The notes: a model not told the origin generated them from the letters alone. A stretch of 64,000 bases of DNA from Rhynchopus sp. YZ270_cl-10 (GCA_964035575.1 CAXIVB010000002.1:1-64000); one strand, 5' to 3'. Shown: positions 35,373 to 48,034, counted from the first letter of the stretch. Numbers and translations are program-made.

Positions 35373-37676
35373 CATACATGGTACATACACCCATATGCCC
35401 TTAAGGGGCTATAGGGGGTATATACATGTATATATACATGTGCACACAACATGCATATACATATACTTCTATAGAGGTCTTGTCACCTCATGGACATCTA
35501 ATGGTCTAGGTGCTCAAAGAGCTCCAAAGAGCTCATGGGGGTCAAACACCCAATATGGGTCATTTAAGGGGTTGGACCTCTAAATGGAGGTCCTCACCCC
35601 AGAGCACTCAGGTCCCCAAGACCTCTCCATATGGGGTCATATCCCTTGTACGCCCCCATGTATGGAGAGGGGTGTGTAGAGGCCATGGCCTCTACATGCC
35701 ACCTCGTGCCACCACCCCACACCATGTAGGACCCAATACATGGGGAGCTGGTATGGCACCACATGCTTTGTAGACCTCCAAGTGCTCCGTGCTTTGACCC
35801 AACCCTTGGACCGCACCCCCTCAGGACATGGGGGCGTACAAGGGGTTTGGAGGTCCTCACCCCCTCCCGAGGGGGTGAGGCCCAGACCCCCACAGGGTCT
35901 GGGACCTCCTGAGGTCCCCAGCGGGGCGGGCCTTCCGGGCACCAGGCCTCCAGAGGCCTGGGCCCGGAAGGGCACCGATTTTGACCCCGTACTCTTACCA
36001 CGCGCGCGCGCGCGATATGTGAGTAGGAGCACTTTTGGACCATCTGGGGTCCAGATCTGGACCTGGTCCTACAGGCCAAATAGTGTCATATCGGGGTCCT
36101 CAAATGGACCACCATATTTCACCCCTTTTTAGAGCACTTAGGACTGGCAGGGGTTGTCTAAACCCGACATGGCCAAAAGAGGACTAAGCCTACGCAAGTG
36201 GACGTCGCTTTTCGACATATTTAATGGCCTGGGAGCACCCCAAAAGGGGTCCTAAAAGGGGTACCCCATTTGGAGACCCCTTGGATCCAGGGATGGGAGC
36301 ACCCCAAAGACCCAATATTGCCTCTAGAGACCATAGTCTTGGGCCATCTGAGGACCCCATTTTGACCCCTTTTGGACCCCAAAATGGGTCCTAAAAGGGT
36401 CCTAAATTGGCCATTTGGGGACCCCCAAGGGGCTCAACCATTCAAAACAGCATTGCCAGGTCTGATGCAGGGGACCCCCTTTTTAGGACCTTTTGGGAGG
36501 TCCTTTGACCCCATGGGAGGTCCCAAAAGGGGTCCAAAAGGGGTCAAAAGGGGTGAGCGTGTAAGCAGAAGGGCATATATGGAGGTCAGGGGGTGTACCC
36601 CATATGCCTACTTTAGACCCTTAAAGGGATCCACTACAGGTAGGGGGTCCCAATATGGGGTAAAAAGGGGGTAAAAGGGGTCTAAAAGGGGTGACCGTGT
36701 AGGGGTCCCAGGACCCTCGGTCACGTTTAGACCCCTATTTGACCACCCAACGGCATGTGGGGTCCAGGACTGAACAGCACCTAAATGGCCAATTCATAGG
36801 TAGAGTAGATCAAATGGGGTACCATGTCGGAAAAGGGGTGTTTAAAAGGGGTGCTCAAAAGGGGTCCAAATGGGTCCAAATAGGGTGTTTTAGGCCCTTT
36901 TGGGGGTCCTGAGGGGGTCTAAATGGGGTCATATGGGGTCCCAAAGGGGTCCCAAAAGGGGTGCCATGGGGCATACCATGTGGTCACCCCTTTAAGGGGC
37001 CATTGGGGGCATATGGGACCTAAGAGAGGTCTCCATATGGACCCATAAAGGGACCTCCAACCCCCTAATTGGGACCTATATGGTCACGTTTAGAGGGGTC
37101 ATTTGGGGGTCTAGCCCCCTAGGGGTCCCAATTGCCACTAGGGGTCTGGAGGGGTCCCTATTGGGACCTGGTCCTACAGGCCATATAGTGTCAAATAGGG
37201 TCCTAAAAGGGGTCTCCAAATGGGAGGCCACCCCATGACCATATGGTGTCATGTGGGGTCCCCAGACCTGAGGGGGTCCAAATAGGACCTCCATTGGATC
37301 TGAGGGGGTCCAAATGGGGACCTCCCAAAGTGCCACTAATGGTCTGGAGGGGTCCATATTGGGACCTGGTCCTACAGGCCAAATAGTGTCATATGGGGTC
37401 CTAAAAGGGGTCTCCAAATGGGAGCCCACCCCATGTCCATATGGTGTACCATATGGGGACCCCTATATGAGGGGGTCCAACCAGAGGGCCCAAGGGTGCC
37501 ATGCTGGCATACCATGTGGTCACCCCTTTAAGGGTCCATTGGTGTCATATGGGCCTTAAGAGAGGTCTCCATATGGACCCATACCACATGGGGTCCCACC
37601 CCATATGGGGTCCCTACCCATATCTGGAGGGGGTCCCCAGATCTGGAGGGGGTCCCCAGATCTGGAGGGGGTCCCC
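35373..37676. repeat. M3 tail and segment N2, unit 3
   Basis: The tail to 35,466 is of the M4 kind (CATGGTACATACACCC) plus CATGTGCACACAACATGC, replacing the M2-type tail of type A. (CG)7 at 36,001-36,014; 19-bp repeats at 37,619-37,675. Confidence 0.85.
35855..35880. other. Rewritten perfect hairpin, unit 3 only
   Basis: CCTCACCCCCT, loop CCCG, and a perfectly complementary 11-base arm. The other copies (8,497, 22,165, 51,042) have an imperfect left arm CCTCAGACCCCCT and loop CGGG. The first 15 bases here are the exact reverse complement of the last 15 bases in those copies. Confidence 0.9.
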
Positions 37677-38352
37677 AAAATGGGAGGTCCTGAGATCTGA
37701 GGACCTCCAAATCCATGGATTTGACCTCATATTTAGAGGTCTAGACCTCTTTTAAGAGGTGCAACATGGTGCATACATGTGTAGACACATGTATATATAT
37801 GTATATACATATACATATATGCATCCCATCTGATGGGCCATATGGGTAAACCATATGTGCACATGCACTTATATAAGTTGCATTACATCATATGATGTTG
37901 CATATCTCCTCATTGGATGAGGACCTATCCATCTCATGAGATGCCATAGCATGTCATATCACCTCATGGGTCATGACCCATGGCATGTCATGAGATGGGG
38001 GTCTACCCATAAATGGACCCTTTTGGACCCCATTTAGACCCCATATGGCATGGGTAGAGGTGTATATACAGTATGTACTTACATACATGTACATGCACCT
38101 ACATGTATATACATGTATATAGCCCTCCCTTGTATAGGGGGTATATATATGTACATGTATGTGCATACACATCTCTACATCTTATATGTGCACATGATGT
38201 GCAACATGTGACATCACCACATCTCATGTCAAGAGGTCAAATCACTTGATATGACCTGATTTCATGGATTTGGACATGTCAAGATGCCATGACGGGTCAT
38301 GACCCAAGACCCCAACATGATGTATGAGTCCACATATGGACCATATCATGTG
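37677..38352. repeat. Module M, copy M4, unit 3
   Basis: CCCATGGCATG variant; GCCATAGCATG and ATCACTTGATATG changes are shared with unit 4. Confidence 0.9.
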
Positions 38353-38700
38353 CATACATGGTACATATACCCATATGCCCTTAAGGGGCTATAGGGGGTA
38401 TATACATGTATATATGCATGCATGTGCATACATGCACATACAGTTAAATGGACATGTCCATCCTGTTAATGGATGATGAAGTGGATGGATGAGGAGATGA
38501 GGTGATGTGTTGAGCACATTGGATCACCCCATTTACACCTTTTGGACCCTTTTGGACCAGGTCCTGACACCCCTTTTTACCCCTTATTTAGGGGTATAGG
38601 GATGGGGACACCCAGAGCCTAGTGTCATGGGCATACACCCTGCCTACACGGTCGGGGTAAAATGTGTTACTTTAAGGTGACGTTTACCTGACCTCACGAT
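38353..38700. repeat. Segment Q, unit 3
   Basis: Co-linear with type A up to CCTCACGAT at 38,700; the palindrome reads GCATGCATG-TG-CATACATGC, one pair weaker. Confidence 0.8.
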
Positions 38701-38977
38701 ATGGGCATCTGGAGTGGTGTGGCATGGGATGGAGACATGTAGATGTAAAGCACCACAACTATCCACACGAGGTCTACGAAGTGTCAATAGAGCAGCACAC
38801 CCAAGGTACCATGGATGGAGGACATAGCGTACCCTCCCCATACACTGTACCCTGCTGCAGAGGTGTATATGATGCATCATGCACAGCACCCTACAGCCAC
38901 ATGGCTACCGTGTATGGCTACGGCTACTAGCAGGCAGCATGCTGTACCGCCTAATCGTACAAGGGCATCATGCATAG
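38701..38977. repeat. Cassette R, type B allele
   Basis: A 277-bp low-repetition sequence with no visible similarity to the type A cassette apart from GGGCATCTTGGAG/GGGCATCTGGAG at its start. It includes the word GATGCATCATGCA and the run GGCTACCGTGTATGGCTACGGC. Short open frames on both strands (68 and 81 residues) have no recognisable motif. Confidence 0.7.
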
Positions 38978-40240
38978 AAAGGGCATAGTTGGGGGTCCAC
39001 CCTGCATACCACGGATTGGGATACAGCCCCTACAGGGCCCTATAGCCCATATGCACCCATACACCTATATACCACCACTATACAACATGTACATCATGTG
39101 ATAAGAGGTCGTATAAGATGTGGGGATGGGTCCAGACCCATGACATGTCATGAAATGGCATCATGTCCAAAATGATGATGATCCAATTTGATGACATGAC
39201 ATGACATAAATAGATGTTGAGCACTTTGTACATCAACATATATGTGTACACATACATATATATATGTATGTATGCATGTATATATACATACATATGTACC
39301 CATATACCCCTATATAGCCCCATAGCCCCTATGGCCCTATATACACCTATATACCACCACTATACAACATGTACATCATGTGATAAGAGGTCGTATAAGA
39401 TGTGGGGATGGGTCCAGACCCATGACATGTCATGAAATGGCATCATGTCCAAAATGGTGGTCATCCAATTTGATGACATGACATGACATAAATAGATGTT
39501 GAGCACTTTGTACATCAACATATATGTGTACACATACATATATATATACATATATGTATATACATGTATGTACATGTACATACATATGTACCCATATAGC
39601 CCCCTGTACCCATAGGGTGTATACACCCATATGTAGTATGGCACAGCACCTCTCACACCATGTGGGGACATGGCCAAGGGGTCTAAAGGGGGTCCAAATG
39701 GGGTCATATGGGGTCAATCCATGGGGGTACCCCCATCTCATGACATGCCATGGGTCATGACCCAGGGCATGATGTCCACTTTATGGCCCTTTATGTCCAT
39801 AAATGGGGACATTACCATGACCTAAAACTATTTGGTGCACGCGACCTAATAGTTTTAAGGTAAGGCATGCTCCGGGACCCCTCTCAAGAGGGGTACGTTT
39901 CATTGCATACATGGTACCCAATATATACACCCTTTGGGACCCCCTGAGCCCCCTATTTGAGGGCTCTGAGGGGCCCAAAAAGGGCCTTTTTATGCCTTTT
40001 TGGAGGTCCTGAGGACCCCAAAATGGGGCAATTTGGACCCCTTGGGTACCCCTCCAGACCCCCTTTTAGGGGGTATAGAGGGTATGGAGGGGTATGAGGA
40101 CCTATATGCACATGGGGATGCCATGTGCACAGGGCCCCTAAGGGGACCCTTGCCTGGGGGCATGTATATAGGTACATACACCTACATATAACCCCTTATT
40201 AGGCCTCCTTAGCCCTCCTGAGAGAGGGCTGAGGGGGTCC
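38978..40240. repeat. Right flank of R, segments S and T, unit 3
   Basis: S contains a 282-bp direct duplication (39,061 and 39,343 starts, to about 39,595). T holds the long stem-loop at 39,820-39,861 unchanged from type A. Confidence 0.85.
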
Positions 40241-41960
40241 AAATGGGGTCCAAAAGGGGTCCAAAAGGGGGTCAAAAGGGGTCCAAAAAGGGCCATTTAG
40301 GAGGCATAATGGCACCTCATAAAATAGTCGTTTTGCCTACTTTTGCCCCCTGGCGGACCCATCGGCCGGTGCCAAAATGGGGTCAAAAGGGCCATTTTAG
40401 GACCCCTTTTGGGACCCCTTTTGGGACCCCCTTTGGGGCCTGGGCCCCTACCCTTGGGGCACCCCCATATGGGACCCCCCTTGGGACCCCATGGGACCCC
40501 ATGGACCCCAGGACACCCCCAGGGCCCCTTGAGGGGAGGGGCCTTGGGAGCCCTGTGGGCACCCCTTGGGACCCCCTAAAGGGCCCTAAAGGGCCCCAAA
40601 AGGGGTCCAAAAGGGGTCCAAAAGGGGTCAAAATGGGGTCCAAAAGGGGTCAAAATGGGGTCAAAAGGGCCATTTTGGGGGTACCCCAAAAAGGGACCTT
40701 CCTGGCGCCCGACCCCAAAATGGACCCAAATCCGGAGGACCCCCTTTTTGGGGTACCACCCGTTTTGTGTCACTTTTGGATTGGTCCCTGTATAAAACGG
40801 TCCAAACCCGAAAAGGGCCATTTGAGCCCCTATAGGGACCGGGAGATGAGGGGTCCCAAAAGGGGTCAAAATGGGGGTCTTGGGCCAGGGGTCTACAAGC
40901 CTGTGTAAGGGAGGGGGTATAGTCTCAGGCCTCAAATGGGGGTCTACAAGCCTGTGTAAGGGAGGGCCCCTAAGGGAGGGGGTATACAAAATGGGTATTT
41001 AGGGGGGTGCCCCCAGAAGGACCCATATGGGGTCTGGAGGGGTCCATATTGGGACCTGGTCCTACAGGCCATATAGTGTCATATGGGGTCCCCAAATGGA
41101 CCACCTAATGGGGTCCTAAAAGGGGTCCCAAAAGGGGTCCAGGGGGTCCAAAAGGGCCAAATGAGGGTCCCCAAAGTGACACTAGGGGTCTGGAGGGGTC
41201 CATATTGGGACCTGGTCCTACAGGCCATATAGTGTCATATGGGGGTCCTCAAATGGACCCCCTATTTGGAGGTACCCCTAAACACCCGGTGTCAAAGGGG
41301 GTCCAAAAGGGGGTCATATGAGCCAAATCCTACATCAAAAGGCCCCTTTTTGTATGCCATAGGGGGTCCAAAAGGGGGTCATATGAGCCAAATCCTACAT
41401 CAAAAGGCCCCTTTTTGTATGCCATAGGGGGTCCAAAAGGGGGTCCAAAAGGGCCAAAAGGGCCATTTTGGGGGTACCCCAAAAAGGGACCTTCCTGGCG
41501 CCCGACCCCAAAATGGACCCAAATCCGGAGGACCCCCTTTTTGGGGTACCACCCGTTTTGTGTCACTTTTGGATTGGTCCCTGTATAAAACGGTCCAAAC
41601 CCGAAAAGGGCCATTTGAGCCCCTATAGGGACCGGGAGATGGGGTCCCAAAGGGGGTCCAAAAGGGGGTATACAAGGGGGGTCCCTTTTGGGCGTCAATG
41701 TTCATAGATTAGGGGGTCAAATTGGACCCCCTGAGTCTAATCCTACATGAAGCCAAAAAGGGACCTTCCTGCCGCCCGACCCCAAAATGGGTCCTCATCC
41801 TGAGGACCCCCTTTTTGCACTTTGGCCATTTTAGGGGGTCCCAAGACCTGGGATGAGATCCCAGGCCTGAGGAGGTACCCTAACCCCCTCAGGACCCCAA
41901 GTGGCCATTTTGGCCATATAGGCCAAATGGCCCTTTTGGCCCCTATAGGGACCCGGGGCT
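40241..41960. repeat. Segment X, unit 3 (type B only)
   Basis: 1.7 kb between T and the monomer array, absent from units 1 and 2. Internal repeats: 186 bp at 40,663-40,848 and about 41,455-41,641; two 65-bp copies at 41,299-41,428; a 49-bp-spaced pair near 40,898; two copies of the CCTACAGGCC element near 41,060 and 41,215. Hairpin CCTGGGAT-GAG-ATCCCAGG at 41,847-41,865. The long open frame from 40,243 reads as PFGTP/KGVKRG repeats from GGGACCCC/GGGGTCC words and is not a gene. Confidence 0.88.
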
Positions 41961-42906
41961 GAGGGCCTATAGGGGCCTATAGGGGCCTATAGGGGTCCTG
42001 AGGGTCCCCATATGGCCACCCCCTTCCAGGGGCCCCAAGGGGTCCCAAAAGGGGGGTGTCCAAATGGGGTCCAAAAAGGGCCATTTGGGGTACCCCCTAA
42101 AATGACCCCTTTTTGCACTTTTTGAGGTCTCGGTACCAGAGAGCCTATCAAAAAAGGACCTCTCAAATCGGCCGCGTCCATTTGAGGGACCATAAAATGG
42201 GGGTATTGGACACCCCATATGTGGTCCAGGACCCTCCTGGGGACCTCCTATAAGGGCCCTAAGGGGCCCATAGGGGGCCTACAGGGGCCTATACAGGCCT
42301 TAAGGGTACCCATATGGCCCCACCCCCTCCAGGGGCCCCAAGGGGTCCCAAAAGGGGGGTGTCCAAATGGGGTCCAAAAAGGGCCATTTGGGGTACCCCC
42401 TAAAATGACCCCTTTTTGCACTTTTTGAGGTCTCGGTACCAGAGAGCCTATCAAAAAAGGACCTCTCAAATCGGCCGCGTCCATTTGAGGGACCATAAAA
42501 TGGGGGTATTGGACACCCCATACATGGTCCAGGACCCTCCTGGGGACCTCCTATAAGGGCCCTAAGGGGCCCATAGGGGGCCTACAGGGGCCTATACAGG
42601 CCTTAAGGGTACCCATATGGCCCCACCCCCTCCAGGGGCCCCAAGGGGTCCCAAAAGGGGGGTGTCCAAATGGGGTCCAAAAAGGGCCATTTGGGGTACC
42701 CCCTAAAATGACCCCTTTTTGCACTTTTTGAGGTCTCGGTACCAGAGAGCCTATCAAAAAAGGACCTCTCAAATCGGCCGCGTCCATTTGAGGGACCATA
42801 AAATGGGGGTATTGGACACCCCATATGTGGTCCAGGACCCTCCTATAAGGGTCCTTACAGGCCCATAGGAGGCCTATCAGAGGTCCCTTGGAGCCCCTAC
42901 CAGGGG
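41961..42906. repeat. 302/303-bp monomer array D
   Basis: The first monomer has a diverged start (three GGCCTATAGG words); full 303-bp monomers start at 42,223 and 42,526, the truncated one at 42,829. Joint variants occur in the same order as array C. Confidence 0.93.
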
Positions 42907-43744
42907 TATGGGGCCCCAAGCGAGCGGGCGGCCGTGGTGAGATGGCTACAGGGGCTGTGGGCCCGGGTACCTGTATCTCACCTGCCTGGTCGGCCCACCC
43001 CCTTGCTGCGCAGGGGGTCCGTCCGATCTCTCCTCGGCCGCCCTCTCTCTTCTTGGGACCTTTCAGGTCCCCCCGTCCTTGTCCTACGGACTGCCTCCTC
43101 CTCCCGCCCCTTTGGGGTGGCCGTGGTCGCTGCGCTCCCTGTCGCTGCGCTCCCTGCCCGGCTGTCCCTGCGGGACATCCTCCTCCCGCTCCTTCGGAGT
43201 GGCCGTTCGGCGCTGTGCGCCCACCCGGCTGTCCCTATGGGACATCCTCCTCCCTCCCCTTTGGGGTGGCCGTAAGGTGCTGCGCACCCCCGTCCTTGCC
43301 CTGTGGGCTACGTCCTCCTCCCACGTGCCGTGGGCCGTGCCCGTCCTTGTCCTACGGACTGCCTCCTCCTCCCTCCCCTTTGGGGTGGCCGTGGCCCCCG
43401 TCTGGCCCTGCGGGCCATCCTCCTCCCTCGCTGTGCTCAGGCCGTCTGGGCGCTGTGCGCCCCCGTCCTTGCCCTACGGGCTACGTCCTCCTCCCCCGCT
43501 ACGCTCGGGCCGTCTCGTCCCTGGTGTGCCACCAGTGCCGCAAGTCAAAGTCAAGCATCATGGAGGGTCTCGCCACCCATGGGCGGAAGTGAGGTCAGGT
43601 CGAGGTAAGCGGGGGCATCAGTACTACGGCGTAACTCCGTCCTGACCCTACGGGCTACGTGCTCTTCGAATCCCGCTACTTGAAGTCAAGTACGAAGCCC
43701 TCTACCCGAGGTCTACTAACAGAGCCTCTTGAGGTGGAGCATGC
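42907..43744. repeat. GC block 1, unit 4
   Basis: Same as unit 3, including the TGC loop at 43,169-43,171. Confidence 0.93.
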
Positions 43745-44769
43745 TTTGAGGTCAGGTGAGATGAAGAGATAGGGCTGCATGGGGTACCCAGCGTGCCCTC
43801 CGTTCCCTGCGGTCCTAGGGCATCCCGAGCGCTCCGCTACCCGGGACTACCCCGCCTGGGGGCTGACGCCTCCCATGCTGCGCTACCCTGATGACTAAGC
43901 CCCTTTGAAGTAGCAGGGCATCCCAATGCCGCGTGGCGGGACTGCTGCGCACCCTACGGGGATCCTACGGAACATCGCACCCCGCACTGCCTTTGAGGTC
44001 AGGTGAGATGAAGAGATAGGGCTGCATGGGGTACCCAGCGTGCCCTCCGTTCCCTGCGGTCCTAGGGCATCCCGAGCGCTCCGCTACCCGGGACTACCCC
44101 GCCTGGGGGCTGACGCCTCCCATGCTGCGCTACCCTGATGACTAAGCCCCTTTGAAGTAGCAGGGCATCCCAATGCCGCGTGGCGGGACTGCTGCGCACC
44201 CTACGGGGATCCTACGGAACATCGCACCCCGCACTGCCTTTGAGGTCAGGTGAGGTCAAGTAAGGTAGCCAAGCACATTGAGGTAATAGGGATGGGGATG
44301 GGATGGGGATGGGTCCCCACCCATATGGGGCCCTAAGAGGTGTAGGACCCCTAAGGTGCAAGGTGCAGGTACATAAGCATGCATGCTTATGGGACCCCCA
44401 TATAGGCCTACCATAGAGGTAGATATAGGGGTGATGGGTCCTCAGGAGACCTCAGGACCCCTCGGGTCATCAGCCTGGACCCCTCCCGGGACCTCCGGAG
44501 ACCCCAAAATGGGTCATCTGAGGACCCCAAAATGGGTCATCTGAGGACCCCAAAATGGGCCATTTTGGGACCCTTTTTGGGGGGTCTGCGCACCCCAAAA
44601 AGTGCAGACCTCAGGCCAGGGCTTTTAGCCCTTTTCCCTCTTTTGAAATGGCCTACGACCACAGAGACCTGATCTGCAGAGGGTCCAATATCCCCGGGTA
44701 GCTACCGGGGGATGTTGTCCAGAGGTCTGGACCCCAGATCTGGAGGGTCCCAAGATCTGAGGGGTCCCC
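43745..44769. repeat. 247-bp pair and segment D, unit 4
   Basis: Copies at 43,745 and 43,992; G-quadruplex 44,289-44,313. Confidence 0.9.
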
Positions 44770-45444
44770 AAAATGGGAGGTCCTGAGATCTGAGGACCTC
44801 CAAATCCATGGATTTGACCTCATATTTAGAGGTCTAGACCTCTTATAAGAGGTGCAACATGGTGCATACATGTGTAGACACATGTATATATATGTATATA
44901 CATATACATATATGCATCCCATCTGATGGTCCATATGGGTAAACCATATGTGCACATGCACTTATATAAGTTGCATTACATCATATGATGTTGCATATCT
45001 CCTCATTGGATGAGGACCTATCCATCTCATGAGATGCCATATCATGTCATATCACCTCATGGGTCATGACCCATGGCATGTCATGAGATGGGGGTCTACC
45101 CATAAATGGACCCTTTTGGACCCCATTTAGACCCCATATGGCATGGGTAGAGGTGTATATACAGTATGTACTTACATACATGTACATGCACCTACATGTA
45201 TATACATGTATATAGCCCTCCCTTGTATAGGGGGTATATATATGTACATGTATGTGCATACACATCTCTACATCTTATATGTGCACATGATGTGCAACAT
45301 GTGACATCACCACATCTCATGTCAAGAGGCCAAATCACCTGATATGACCTGATTTCATGGATTGAGGGCATGTCAAGATGGCATGACGGGTCATGCCCCA
45401 AGACCCCAACATGATGTATGGTCCATATGTGGACCATATCATGT
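44770..45444. repeat. Module M, copy M1, unit 4
   Basis: As unit 3 M1, with AGAGGCCAAATC (shared with unit 5) in place of AGAGGTCAAATC. Confidence 0.9.
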
Positions 45445-46360
45445 GGAGGGCCCCATACCCAGTGTATGGGGCCCCAAGCGAGCGGGCGGCCGTGGTGAGA
45501 TGGCTACAGGGGCTGTGGGCCCGGGTACCTGTATCTCACCTCCCTGGTCGGCTGACCCCCTGCTGCGCGAGGTGGGTCTGTCCGATCTCTCCTCGGCCGC
45601 CCTCTCTCTTCTTTGGACCTTCGGTCCCCCGTCCTTGTCCTACGGACTGCCTCCTCCTCCCGCCCCTTTGGGGTGGCCGTGGTCGCTGCGCTCCCTGTCG
45701 CTGCGCTCCCTGCCCGGCTGTCCCTGCGGGACATCCTCCTCCCGCTCCTTCGGAGTGGCCGTTCGGCGCTGTGCGCCCACCCGGCTGTCCCTATGGGACA
45801 TCCTCCTCCCTCCCCTTTGGGGTGGCCGTATACCCGTCCTTGCCCTACGGGCTACGTCCTCCTCCCTCGCTACGCTCAGGCCGTCTCGTCCCTGGTGTGC
45901 CACCAGTGCCGCAAGTCAAGGTCAGGCATCATGGAGGGTCTCGCCACCCATGGGCGGAGGTGAAGTCAAGTCAAGGTAAGCGGAGGCATCAGGCTTCCGG
46001 CGTGACTCCATCCTGACCCTACGGGCTACGTGCTCTTCGAGTCCGCTACTTGAAGTCAAGTACGAAGCCCTCTACCCGAGGTCTACTAACAGAGCCTCTT
46101 GAGGTGGAGCATGCTTTGAGGTCAGGTGAGATGAAGAGATAGGGCTGCATGGGGTACCCAGCGTGCCCTCCGTTCCCTGCGGTCCTAGGGCATCCCGAGC
46201 GCTCCGCTACCCGGGACTACCCCGCCTGGGGGCTGACGCCTCCCATGCTGCGCTACCCTGATGACAAGCCCCTTTGAAGTAGCAGGGCATCCCAATGCCG
46301 CGTGGCGGGACTGCTGCGCACCCTACGGGGATCCTACGGAACATCGCACCCCGCACTGCC
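45445..46360. repeat. GC block 2 and single 247-bp-family copy, unit 4
   Basis: Same as unit 3; the AGCGGA/TCCGCT stem is kept. Confidence 0.9.
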
Positions 46361-47378
46361 TTTGAGGTCAGGTGAGGTCAAGTACTCGTACACCACGCAA
46401 CAGGCCTTACAGGCTGCGTGGTGTCCTCACCGAAGCCCTGCGGGCTACCGGGCCCCCAAAGGGCACCTGCTTGCTCCCCTCTACCCCCATACGGGCGGGA
46501 TGACTAAAGCCATATCCCTAAGCCCTAGGAGCAACGAGGTGTCCCAAGTCAGGTACCCAGGTGCCTCTACCGAGGGCACCTTGGGAGTGCCCATGTAGGC
46601 ACATGCCTTACGGCATGCGACTACACACCCTCTTGCCCATCACCTCATGAGGTGGTGTGAAGTAGGGTGGACGAGGTAAGCTGCAGACTCATTGGCGGCC
46701 GACCCCTTTCCCTATGGGAAAGCGCGATCCTCCCTTACGGGACCTTTCAATCGCCATTTGCTACTTCGAAGTGCTGTGACCTGTAGATAGCACGTGCACT
46801 GCACCCTCCATACCTATGGTCTTAGGGTTGGTGTGCTATATACAGGTCTTACAGCGTGTTAATACATGGGGTGGGTTGGAGAGGCATTGGGATGCCCTTT
46901 GGGCCTCCACGGGTACGTACTAAGGTGCCCTCCGTACTAGGGGATGGGGTGCTCCACATCCTAAGGGGCCATAGTATACCCCTTGGGCACATATGGGCCA
47001 GACCCCTTGGACCTCCTGAGGACCCTAAATGGAGCCATCTGGGGTCCTGAGGGGTCCAAATATGGGGTCATCTGGGGTCTTGGACCTCCCTTTTTGGGTC
47101 CTTTTTGGGACCCTTTAAAAAGGGACCTTCCTGCCGCCCGACCCTTTTGGGGGGTCTCACCCCCAAAACCCCCTTTTTGGCCTTTGTCCAATTTGGGGGC
47201 CTCAAGACCTGGGATGGGATACCAGGCCTGAGGAGGTCCCCTGGCCCCTCAGGACCCCAAATGGCCATTCTGGCCATGTGTCCGGAAGGGTCCAAAACCC
47301 CTATGGAACATCCATAAAGCTGTACCATGGGTTTGAGGGGGTCCAGATCCAGAGGGGTCCAGAGATCTGAGGACCCCC
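46361..47378. repeat. Hairpin field H and segment K, unit 4
   Basis: Same as unit 3, with no differences noticed. Confidence 0.85.
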
Positions 47379-48034
47379 AAAATGGGAGATCCTGAGATCT
47401 GAGGACCTCCAAATCCATGGATTTGACCTCATATTTAGAGGTCTAGACCTCTTTTAAGAGGTGCAACATGGTGTATACACATGTATATATATGTATATAC
47501 ATGTACACATATGCATACCCCTTAAGGGGGCATATGGGTATACCATATGTGCACATGCACTTATATAAGTTGCATTGCATCATATGATGTTGCATATGTC
47601 CTCATGGGGTGAGGACCTATCCATGCCATATCACCTCATATCACCTCATGGGTCATGACCCATGGCATGTCATGAGATGGGGGTCTACCCATAAATGGAC
47701 CCTTTTGGACCCCATTTAGACCCCATATGGCATGGGTAGAGGTGTATATACAGTATGTACTTACATACATGTACATGCACCTACATGTATATACATGTAT
47801 ATAGCCCTCCCTTGTATAGGGGGTATATATATGTACATGTATGTGCATACACATCTCTACATCTTATATGTGCACATGATGTGCAACATGTGACATCACC
47901 ACATCTCATGTCAAGAGGTCAAATCACCTGATATGACCTGATTTCATGGATTTGGACATGTCAAGATGCCATGACGGGTCATGACCCAAGACCCCAACAT
48001 GATGTATGTGTCCACATATGGACCATATCATGTG
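47379..48034. repeat. Module M, copy M2, unit 4
   Basis: CCCATGGCATG variant; ends ATGTGTCC, as in type A, and unlike unit 3. Confidence 0.9.

Larger units (their letters stand above)
27699..42887. repeat. Macrosatellite unit 3 (type B, 15,189 bp)
   Basis: Same module order as units 1-2, plus segment X (40,241-41,960), a different cassette at 38,701, an insertion of about 30 bases after M3 and a 282-bp direct duplication in segment S. It differs from unit 4 by a few dozen scattered substitutions and homopolymer indels. Confidence 0.96.

Noticed and set aside
40243-40908. 221-residue open frame in segment X
   Set aside because: Frame shifts with homopolymer length in unit 4, and the text is GGGACCCC/GGGGTCC repeats in translation.
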